Shown: one piece after another, positions 1-4,238 of the stretch
How the letters are laid out: each line of letters starts with the position of its first letter
How positions within the stretch are numbered: the stretch's first letter is position 1
DNA from: Ruminococcaceae bacterium UBA5401
GTDB taxonomy: Bacteria > Bacillota > Clostridia > Oscillospirales > Acutalibacteraceae
DNA: 9,987 nucleotides
Reading direction: 5' to 3'
NCBI GenBank assembly: GCA_002409675.1
Contig: DHOB01000058.1
Coordinates: 1-9,987, forward strand
Position numbers and translations under genes: made by a program
Notes under the pieces: generated by a model
Database searches by the model: none
What the model saw: only the letters and a program-made list of their open reading frames with translations
What the model was told of the DNA's origin: nothing

Positions 1-45
1 CTCCTAAGCAGTAGGCCGGGCGTTCGAATCGCCCCGGGGACACCA
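1..45 (+). tRNA. tRNA-Arg (anticodon CCU), 3' part
   Basis: The window opens inside the anticodon loop. Bases 1-7 form the loop with anticodon CCT at 3-5, and 8-12 are the 3' strand of the anticodon stem. Bases 18-34 are a perfect T arm (GGGCG / TTCGAAT / CGCCC). Bases 35-41 are the 3' acceptor strand, 42 is the discriminator A and 43-45 an encoded CCA. CCU reads the AGG arginine codon. The D arm and 5' acceptor strand lie upstream of the window. The encoded CCA and the terminator just downstream indicate an intact gene end. Confidence 0.93.
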
Positions 46-49
46 GCGA

Positions 50-84
50 GGGCCCGACGCGCAAATTGTGCGGCGGGCCCTTTT
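50..84 (+). terminator. Intrinsic terminator of the tRNA-Arg gene
   Basis: GGGCCCG (50-56) pairs with CGGGCCC (74-80). An inner CGCGC/GTGCG extension follows after one mismatch, and TTTT follows at 81-84. It starts five bases after the tRNA CCA, so it ends that transcript. Confidence 0.85.
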
Positions 85-126
85 CGGGCGAATCGGCTGT
101 GCCTGAATTGGACGCACAGCGCACAG

Positions 127-159
127 GTGCCGGGGAACTGATGCTTCCCGGCGCTTTTT
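127..159 (+). terminator. Second terminator-like hairpin
   Basis: GTGCCGGGGAA (127-137) pairs with TTCCCGGCGC (145-154) with one G-U pair and one bulge, then TTTTT at 155-159. No gene lies between this hairpin and the tRNA terminator. It may back up that terminator or close a short untranslated transcript. The rest of 85-276 shows further GC-rich hairpins, for example 190-197 with 202-209, but no convincing coding sequence. Confidence 0.6.
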
Positions 160-276
160 CTGTCCGCCCTGTCCGGCGGGGAAACAGCCGCAGAGCGAGG
201 CCGCTCTGCCGTCACTTTGCGCCCGCAGATTCCGCAGGGGGGCAGGGGGACGCCCTTCTCGGCGCCTTCCCCGCGA

Positions 277-305
277 TTGAATCTTTCCCGCGGGAAAGGT
301 ATAAT
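277..305 (+). promoter_or_regulatory. Sigma-A promoter of the truncated response regulator
   Basis: TTGAAT (277-282) lies 17 bp upstream of a perfect TATAAT (300-305). Transcription would start near 312, giving a short leader with the GGGAGG Shine-Dalgarno site (323-328) before the ATG at 336. The spacer is filled by a perfect palindrome, listed separately. Confidence 0.75.
283..298. promoter_or_regulatory. 16-bp perfect palindrome in promoter spacer (likely operator)
   Basis: CTTTCCCGCGGGAAAG is an uninterrupted palindrome lying exactly between the -35 and -10 elements. That position suits a repressor, or an activator that distorts the spacer. I do not recognise the cognate regulator. Confidence 0.55.
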
Positions 306-335
306 ATTTCCAGGCGGTTTTTGGGAGGCCTGTCG

Positions 336-510
336 ATGAAGCTGAAAATCGGAATCTGTGACGACCGGGAGGAGGAGCTGGAACAAATCCGGGACCTGCT
401 GCAGCGGGCGGTCGGAGATTCCGCCTGCGAGGCCGAGCTGTACTGCTTCCGCCGCAGCCGGGAAATCATCGAAAAAATCGAATCGGACCCTTTCTTTTTC
501 GACATGCTGA
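336..510 (+). pseudogene. Truncated response regulator (receiver N-terminus, LytTR/AgrA-like)
   Basis: The ATG follows a good Shine-Dalgarno site (GGGAGG, 7-nt spacing). The first ~58 residues read like the start of a receiver domain of the LytTR-type regulators common in clostridia: MKLKIGICDD opening, with the acidic-pocket pair at residues 9-10, an amphipathic first helix, and a DPFFFDML strand at the end. In intact relatives the phospho-acceptor Asp follows within a few residues of this strand. Here the sequence instead meets a terminator hairpin directly. The frame stays open beyond it only by running antisense into the MATE gene. A TGA at 508-510, one frame off, abuts the hairpin and could be the old stop codon left by an internal deletion (inference). 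The phospho-acceptor, the rest of the receiver and any DNA-binding domain are missing, so the product cannot act as a normal regulator. Confidence 0.7.
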
Positions 511-545
511 GGGCCGCCGCAGGAAAATCTGCGGCGGCCCTTTTT
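511..545 (+). terminator. Strong intrinsic terminator
   Basis: A 12-bp perfect stem, GGGCCGCCGCAG (511-522) with CTGCGGCGGCCC (529-540), has a 6-nt loop and is followed by TTTTT (541-545). The T run is on the plus strand, so it ends transcription of the response-regulator remnant. It also lies 13 bases beyond the MATE stop on the other strand, but that side has no T run directly after the stem, so it is at best a weak terminator for MATE. Confidence 0.85.
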
Positions 546-558
546 GCCGGTCGAATGC

Positions 559-1911
559 TTATCCGGCGGTCTGCGCCTGCAGAAGGGCCGTCCTTTTCTT
601 TTTCGTCCCGGCGAGGAACGACAAAATCAGCACGGTCGTCACGACGTCGGCGGCGGCCTGGGCGTAATAGATTCCGGTTTTGCCCGCTGCCCACGCCAGC
701 AGAATCAAAACCGGAAGATAGACAATCCCCTGCCGCGAGATGCTGAAGATAAATCCGGATTTGCTGAACTTGATGCACAGCAGGTAGACAATCGCCATAG
801 CCTGGAAGCCGTAGGTCCAGAAGAAGACGCTCGCGCCCCACATGGCCCGGACGCCCTGCCGGATGACCTCCGGGTCTCTGGAGAATGCGCCGACAATCGG
901 CTGCGCGAACACAATCTGAAGGACGGAGAGAATCACGCCGCCCGTGATGGACCACAGGTACGCCTTGCGGGTCGCCTCGTGGATGCGGTCGAAGTGCCTC
1001 GCCCCGTAATTATAAGAGATGAAGGTCTGGTACCCCCGCGAAAACCCGGTGATCGCGAAGGTCGTCATCCCCACCACGCGGTTTGCGATGCCGAGCGCCG
1101 CGATGGTCTTGTCCCCGAACGGGGCCGCGGCGATGTTCGCCGCGCTGAGCGAAAGGCTCTGGAAAAGGTTGATGGCGAAAATCGGGATGCCGACCTTGAA
1201 AATCGGCTTGACAAACCAGGACTCAAAGCGGACGTTTTTGATGGAAAGATTCAGATAGCTCTTGTGCCTCAGATAATACGGCAGCAGAATCGCGACGCTG
1301 ATAAACTGCCCGATCACATCGGTCCAGGCCGAACCCGCAATCCCCATTCCCAGCGGCCAGATAAAAATCGGGTCCAGAATCACGTTGACCACCGACCCGA
1401 TAATCTGCGACGCTGTGCTGAGCGAGACCGCGCCTTCGGCGCGCACAAGGTTCATCAGGCAGATGGAGGGAATCTGAAACAGAAACCCGAAAATCAGGAT
1501 TCCCGTGTACTCCATCGCGTAGGGCAGAACCGCCGGCGAAGCCCCCATCGCCCGAAGCAGGGGCTTCAGAAACAAAAGGACGGCCTGGAAGCCCACGCTT
1601 GCAAGTATGCAGTAGAAGAAGGTGGAGGAGAGCACGACCTCCGCCTTTTTCTTTTCACCGGCCCCGAGAAGCTCGGAGATATAGGCGGCCCCGCCGTTTC
1701 CGAAAAGCAGCCCGATTCCCGGAATAAGCGTGACCAGCGGATAGGCGATTGAAATTGCCCCCATCTGGGCCGTGCCAAGCTGTGCCACAAAGAAGCTGTC
1801 GATAAAATTGTAAAATCCGGTCATCAGCAGGCCGACGATGGTCGGAAGCCCCAAATACACCAGGGCCTTGCTCACTTTGCCGCTCTCCATCATTTTCAGT
1901 CGTTTGTTCAA
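559..1911 (-). CDS. MATE-family multidrug efflux pump (MepA-like)
   Basis: A 450-residue inner-membrane protein, the usual size for the family, with about 12 hydrophobic segments. MATE transporters export cationic drugs and dyes in exchange for Na+ or H+. Visible hallmarks are an N-terminal half starting with LGLPTIVGLLM and FIDSFFVAQLG, and the block VRAEGAVSLSTASQIIGSVVNVILDPIFIW written here only as its key parts: VRAEG (156-160), NVILDPIF (176-183) and GMGIAGSAW (188-196). The start is a TTG (1911-1909) with AGGGG 11 nt upstream. The first ATG, at codon 7 (1893), lacks a well-placed Shine-Dalgarno site. The gene follows a marR-type gene on the same strand after 92 bp, as in the staphylococcal mepR-mepA pair, so it is probably repressed by that MarR. 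Its substrate cannot be read from the sequence. Confidence 0.93.
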   Translation of the reverse strand: MNKRLKMMESGKVSKALVYLGLPTIVGLLMTGFYNFIDSFFVAQLGTAQMGAISIAYPLVTLIPGIGLLFGNGGAAYISELLGAGEKKKAEVVLSSTFFYCILASVGFQAVLLFLKPLLRAMGASPAVLPYAMEYTGILIFGFLFQIPSICLMNLVRAEGAVSLSTASQIIGSVVNVILDPIFIWPLGMGIAGSAWTDVIGQFISVAILLPYYLRHKSYLNLSIKNVRFESWFVKPIFKVGIPIFAINLFQSLSLSAANIAAAPFGDKTIAALGIANRVVGMTTFAITGFSRGYQTFISYNYGARHFDRIHEATRKAYLWSITGGVILSVLQIVFAQPIVGAFSRDPEVIRQGVRAMWGASVFFWTYGFQAMAIVYLLCIKFSKSGFIFSISRQGIVYLPVLILLAWAAGKTGIYYAQAAADVVTTVLILSFLAGTKKKRTALLQAQTAG

Positions 1912-1969
1912 TGCCCGACAGTCCCCTTTCTTGGATTGTTGATAGAATCTTTTGTCCGGCAGATGTTTT

Positions 1970-1998
1970 ATTGTTTAGCAGGTATACATTTACGGCAA
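1970..1998 (-). promoter_or_regulatory. Weak promoter plus MarR operator copy upstream of MATE gene
   Basis: On the minus strand TTGCCG (1998-1993) is 17 bp from AACAAT (1975-1970), a weak sigma-A match. Between and overlapping these lies the 16-mer GTTTAGCAGGTATACA (plus strand 1973-1988), an imperfect dyad with GTTTA/TATAC half-sites 5 bp apart. The same 16-mer, inverted, sits in the marR promoter. It is probably a MarR operator that controls the pump separately from read-through. Confidence 0.6.
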
Positions 1999-2003
1999 AA
2001 TTT

Positions 2004-2450
2004 TTACCGCCAGGCCTTCCGGATTTCCCGCAGGAAGCGCTCAATCGTCAGCTGCTGCCCCTCGTCATAGTCTTTCAGGACGGCGGAAATTTTTTCATCC
2101 AATTCTCTGTGGTACCGGCGGTGCTCCCGGAATGCCCTGCCCCCTTTCTGCGTCAGCTGCACAATCACCCGGACCCTGTTTTCGGGGTCCCCCGCCTTCG
2201 CAAGGTATCCCTTTCGCTCCAGCTTTTTGACCATCTGGGACACGGCACCCTTCGTCACGTGGAGGGATTTTGCGATATCGGAGATGCAGCAGTCCTCGCT
2301 TCTTCCGATAAAATCTATCAGGTGGATTTCGGCGAGAAAAAGCTCGTGGTCCGTCCCAAAAGTGCGGGCCTTTTTGTCGTACCTGTTGAATTGCTCGACC
2401 GCGTCCAGGAAGCTCCTCGAAATAACCTGCGCGGAATGATTCTTTCCCAT
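2004..2450 (-). CDS. MarR-family transcriptional repressor
   Basis: A 148-residue cytoplasmic regulator of typical MarR length. The winged helix-turn-helix is clear: ISDIAKSLHVTKGAVSQMVK covers helix 3 to the recognition helix (about 56-75), then LERKGYL, then a wing with the conserved DPENRVRVI (88-96). N- and C-terminal helices flank it and would form the dimer interface. Such proteins usually bind a short dyad as dimers and release it on binding phenolic or drug-like ligands. The gene is followed by a MATE efflux gene, and identical 16-bp dyads lie in both promoter regions. This suggests autorepression and control of efflux (inference). Two adjacent Cys (54-55) at the start of the DNA-binding domain could respond to oxidation, but this is speculative. 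The only sensible start is the ATG at 2450. Confidence 0.93.
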   Translation of the reverse strand: MGKNHSAQVISRSFLDAVEQFNRYDKKARTFGTDHELFLAEIHLIDFIGRSEDCCISDIAKSLHVTKGAVSQMVKKLERKGYLAKAGDPENRVRVIVQLTQKGGRAFREHRRYHRELDEKISAVLKDYDEGQQLTIERFLREIRKAWR

Positions 2451-2459
2451 AATGTCCCT

Positions 2460-2488
2460 ATTGTATACCTGCTAAACTATTTTGTCAA
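2460..2488 (-). promoter_or_regulatory. marR promoter with embedded operator
   Basis: On the minus strand a consensus TTGACA (2488-2483) is 17 bp from TACAAT (2465-2460). The 16-bp site TGTATACCTGCTAAAC (plus strand 2462-2477) covers part of the spacer and the -10. It is the exact inverse of the site at 1973-1988. The predicted transcription start, near 2453, lies only 2-4 bases before the ATG at 2450, so the message may be almost leaderless. A 6-bp hairpin (2488-2493 with 2499-2504) overlaps the -35. Confidence 0.82.
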
Positions 2489-2521
2489 CAGGCCTTTTGC
2501 CTGTCGAAAAAGGAAACCCGG

Positions 2522-3400
2522 TTAAACGAACTTATAGTCTTTCGGCCTGGAGTTGAAGCAGAACGCGCCGATTCCCTTCAGGCCGATGTGGACGCCCAGC
2601 ACGGCGCCGATATGGCACAGCGTGGTCTTGCAGCCGGGAAGATCCTTCCGGACGATGCCCCTCAGCGCCTCCGCGGCGGGCCTGTCGTCGGCGTGGCTGA
2701 TGGCGATGAGCTGCTTTGGGAACACTTCCGCCCGCCGGACGATTTCGTCCGCGACCATCTGAACGGCCCTTTTCCGCCCCCGGACCAGCTGTTTCACCTT
2801 AATCAGGCCGTTCCTGACGTCGAGGACGGGGCGGATGTTCAGAACACTCCCCATCTGCCCCACGATTTTTGAAACGCGCCCGCCCTTTACCAGCCACTTC
2901 ATATCGTCGACGAAGAACACATGCTCCACGTGTTCCGCCATGAACTCGACTTCGGATTTTATCGTGTCGAACGGCAGGCCGTCCCGGACCATCCGCAGGG
3001 CCTGGAGGACAATCAGCCCCGTCGCGCTGGAGCCGCCCCTGGAGTCGATCACGGCGAACTTCCGCCCGGGATATTCCCCGGAGAGCTCCTGGGCGACCAT
3101 GCGCGCCAGGGAACAGCAGCCGGACATTTTACTGGAAAAAGCGATATAGAGAAAATCGTCGCCGTTCTCAAAACAGGATTTGAAGCAGCGATAGATTCTT
3201 TCGTAAGGAATTTGGGCCGTCTGCGGCATGACTCCCTTCCGCATCAGGTCGTATATCTGGGCGACGGTGATCTCTTCCCCGTCCAGATAGCTTCGGCTCC
3301 CGAAAGTTATCGTGAGCGGCAGAATCTGAAGGTCCGCGTTCCGGGTCAGGGCCGGGTCGAGGTCGCAGGTACTGTCCGCTATGATTTTAATTGAATCCAT
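2522..3400 (-). CDS. DegV family protein (fatty-acid-binding, FakB-like fold)
   Basis: A 292-residue cytoplasmic protein, the normal DegV length. DegV/FakB proteins bind a fatty acid and, where studied, present it to the FakA kinase for entry into phospholipids. Visible family blocks are the N-terminal IIADSTCDL (6-14), the PQTAQIP segment (59-65, in place of the common PTTSQP), FSSKMSGCCSLA (88-99, in place of SSxLSGTxxSA), VIDSRGGSSATG (117-128), the KGGRVSKI loop (172-179), LNIRPVLDV, VRGRKRA (206-212), and the closing AVLGVHIGLKGIG (266-278). The start at 3400 is chosen because AGAGG lies 9 nt upstream and the fold begins there; the frame stays open further upstream but that part covers the promoter. 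The substitutions SGT to SGC and TTSQ to QTAQ touch the lipid headgroup pocket and may alter ligand preference (inference). No fakA is in view. Confidence 0.92.
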   Translation of the reverse strand: MDSIKIIADSTCDLDPALTRNADLQILPLTITFGSRSYLDGEEITVAQIYDLMRKGVMPQTAQIPYERIYRCFKSCFENGDDFLYIAFSSKMSGCCSLARMVAQELSGEYPGRKFAVIDSRGGSSATGLIVLQALRMVRDGLPFDTIKSEVEFMAEHVEHVFFVDDMKWLVKGGRVSKIVGQMGSVLNIRPVLDVRNGLIKVKQLVRGRKRAVQMVADEIVRRAEVFPKQLIAISHADDRPAAEALRGIVRKDLPGCKTTLCHIGAVLGVHIGLKGIGAFCFNSRPKDYKFV

Positions 3401-3466
3401 TTCCGGCATCCTCTCAGAGTGAAGCTCTGTCCGCCCCGCAGGGCGGCTGCGCTCCTCCGTCTTTTC

Positions 3467-3495
3467 ATCATACACCCGCCGGACCGAAGCGTCAA
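3467..3495 (-). promoter_or_regulatory. degV promoter
   Basis: On the minus strand TTGACG (3495-3490) is 17 bp from TATGAT (3472-3467). Transcription would start near 3460, leaving a leader of about 60 nt. The leader holds a 6-bp hairpin (CCGCCC/GGGCGG, 3431-3446) and the AGAGG site before the ATG at 3400. Confidence 0.7.
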
Positions 3496-3581
3496 ACGAA
3501 TCCGAACCGCTTTCTGCAGGAAGCCGGCCGAATTTATTTATCAGGCGGCCCCAGGCCCGCCAGGCCGTGAAGGCCGGAAGC

Positions 3582-3609
3582 TCCGCCGCAGGGAAATCCC
3601 CGCGGCGGA
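3582..3609. repeat. GC-rich inverted repeat, no T run
   Basis: TCCGCCGCAGGG (3582-3593) and CCCCGCGGCGGA (3598-3609) are arms around a 4-nt loop. In minus-strand RNA every position pairs (one G-U). It sits in the gene-free stretch upstream of the degV promoter, has no U tract on either side, and resembles the stem of the terminator at 511-540. Its function is unknown. Confidence 0.55.
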
Positions 3610-3660
3610 AAAGTCGTAGCATTCCGCTTAAATAATGCATATATAATTACTATGGATTTC

Positions 3661-3685
3661 AAAAGCCGGGCCGCGACCCGGTTTT
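3661..3685. terminator. Possible bidirectional terminator hairpin
   Basis: AAAA-G-CCGGG (3661-3670), a 6-nt loop, then CCCGG-TTTT (3677-3685). The 5-bp GC stem flanked by A and T runs could act in both directions. It separates the minus-strand degV unit from the plus-strand peptide gene. The short stem makes it a modest candidate. Confidence 0.45.
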
Positions 3686-3729
3686 CCGGCGGAATGCGCC
3701 GAATGGAATTTTCCGATTCCGTCCGGAAA
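3683..3729. repeat. 47-bp inverted repeat upstream of the peptide-gene promoter
   Basis: TTTCCGGCGGAAT (3683-3695) pairs with ATTCCGTCCGGAAA (3716-3729) with a single bulged base, around a 20-nt loop that itself contains GGAATTTTCC. It ends five bases before the -35 at 3735. It could bind an activator or act as a barrier to incoming transcription. Bases 3401-3660 otherwise hold only the degV promoter region and GC-rich repeats. Confidence 0.5.
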
Positions 3730-3734
3730 GGTCC

Positions 3735-3762
3735 TTGACATTTGAAAAATGCGTGATATAAT
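3735..3762 (+). promoter_or_regulatory. Near-consensus sigma-A promoter of the Met-rich peptide gene
   Basis: Perfect TTGACA (3735-3740), 16-bp AT-rich spacer, perfect TATAAT (3757-3762). It is the strongest promoter in the window. Transcription should start near 3769, inside the inverted repeat at 3765-3789, leaving a 5' leader of about 95 nt before the ATG at 3865. Confidence 0.9.
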
Positions 3763-3764
3763 CA

Positions 3765-3789
3765 AAAGCATATAAAAAATATATGCTTT
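3765..3789. promoter_or_regulatory. Operator-like inverted repeat at the transcription start
   Basis: AAAGCATATA (3765-3774) and TATATGCTTT (3780-3789) are perfect 10-bp arms around AAAAA. The site covers the predicted +1, where a bound dimer would block the promoter. If transcribed it would also form a weak AU-rich hairpin at the very 5' end of the RNA. I cannot name the regulator. Confidence 0.6.
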
Positions 3790-3806
3790 ATATTATTAAT
3801 TCGTCG

Positions 3807-3838
3807 GCCCGCGGGGTTTCATTTTTGAAGACGCGGGC
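3807..3838 (+). promoter_or_regulatory. 5'-leader hairpin before the Met-rich peptide gene
   Basis: GCCCGCG (3807-3813) pairs with CGCGGGC (3832-3838). A weaker inner stem and an ATTTTT loop lie between them. The hairpin ends 10 nt before the Shine-Dalgarno site (AGGGAG, 3849-3854) and may protect the RNA 5' end or tune translation. Confidence 0.5.
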
Positions 3839-3864
3839 GGGCGCAGAAAGGGAGAAAGAACGAG

Positions 3865-3987
3865 ATGCCGAAAATGGAAATGCGCATGATGTGTACCAAC
3901 GCGATGCGAATGTCCATGATGGACGATTCGTTCCTTCGTTCTGTGCCTGAGGGCGAATTGATGGTGGACTGTGGTGTCTTCTTGTAG
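3865..3987 (+). CDS. Small methionine-rich peptide, 40 residues (unknown family)
   Basis: I do not recognise this protein. The case for a real gene is its complete equipment: consensus promoter (3735-3762), AGGGAG 10 nt before the ATG, in-frame double stop TAG TAA (3985-3990), and a strong terminator 18 bp later. Ten of 40 residues are Met, and all ten ATGs in the stretch are in this frame. Two motifs, MEMRMM (residues 4-9) and MRMSMM (14-19), have the pattern MxMxMM and are spaced exactly ten residues apart. The second half is acidic and hydrophobic and ends VDCGVFL; the Cys are at 10 and 36. There is no signal peptide and no membrane segment. Codons such as CTT, CGT, TCT, CCT, TGT and GGT are common here but scarce in the GC-rich opp genes. 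Possible roles are a leader peptide for the downstream opp operon, a Cu(I)/Ag(I)-binding peptide, or a processed signal/RiPP precursor. None is proven. Confidence 0.7.
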   Translation: MPKMEMRMMCTNAMRMSMMDDSFLRSVPEGELMVDCGVFL

Positions 3988-4007
3988 TAAAGTAAGACAT
4001 CCAACGC

Positions 4008-4040
4008 AGCTCACGGGTCAATGGCCCGTGAGCTTTTTTT
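4008..4040 (+). terminator. Strong intrinsic terminator after the peptide gene
   Basis: A perfect 10-bp stem, AGCTCACGGG (4008-4017) with CCCGTGAGCT (4025-4034), loop TCAATGG, then a run of seven T (4034-4040). A second hairpin straddling the peptide stop codons (3973-3980 with 3994-4001) stands just before it. The terminator isolates the peptide transcript from opp unless it is leaky or regulated. Confidence 0.93.
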
Positions 4041-4044
4041 ATGG

Positions 4045-4068
4045 TTTTTTGAGGCCTGATTCAAAAAA
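4045..4068. repeat. Inverted repeat between terminator and opp leader
   Basis: TTTTTTGA (4045-4052) and TCAAAAAA (4061-4068) are perfect 8-bp arms 8 bp apart. This may be an operator for the opp operon or a second T-rich hairpin that adds to termination. No convincing sigma-A promoter is visible between 4041 and 4110; TTGGAT (4082) with a poor -10 near 4105 is the best I see, and it would start transcription inside the Shine-Dalgarno site at 4111. Confidence 0.45.
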
Positions 4069-4127
4069 GCGCTGCCGGCCGTTGGATTTTAAAGGGCGGT
4101 GTCGATTAAAAAGGAGGGATTTTCCGT

Positions 4128-4208
4128 ATGTTCCGAATGTGTAAATTTTTCATTCCCGGCACGTCCGCCCGATGTCGCGGGGGTTTCTCAGCCCCGCAGA
4201 TCCGATAA
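4128..4208 (+). CDS. 26-codon leader ORF upstream of oppA
   Basis: A short open frame with an ideal Shine-Dalgarno site, AAGGAGGG (4111-4118), 9 nt before the ATG, ending in TAA at 4206-4208, 30 nt before the oppA start. The peptide begins MFRMCKFF and is basic, with two Cys (5 and 16). It has no recognised family. A 6-bp GC hairpin (4177-4182 with 4192-4197) covers its last third. Its initiation region resembles that of oppA: both read AAGGAG, then GGGATTTT, then ATG. So it may be a duplicated initiation site or a translated leader that controls oppA by coupling. It may also be non-functional; I trust the ribosome-binding site more than the peptide. Confidence 0.45.
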   Translation: MFRMCKFFIPGTSARCRGGFSAPQIR

Positions 4209-4238
4209 ATCAAACAGGTTAAGGAGAAGGGATTTTTT

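Noticed and set aside
1..45. tRNA-Arg as an attachment site of an integrated element
   Set aside because: No repeat of the tRNA 3' end and no integrase or phage-like gene is visible in the window.
66..335. Coding sequence running from 66 into the response-regulator remnant
   Set aside because: It would cross two terminators and a promoter and looks like translated noise. The ribosome site and fold point to the start at 336.
3401..3640. 80-codon N-terminal extension of the DegV protein
   Set aside because: The stretch contains the degV promoter (3467-3495), has no family similarity, and a proper Shine-Dalgarno site precedes the ATG at 3400.
3707..3721. Possible CodY box upstream of the peptide-gene promoter
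   Set aside because: Only the AATTTTC half matches the CodY consensus; the other half does not.
3788..4021. Minus-strand small ORFs opposite the Met-rich peptide gene
   Set aside because: They have no promoter or ribosome site of their own, and the terminator T run and promoter are on the plus strand.
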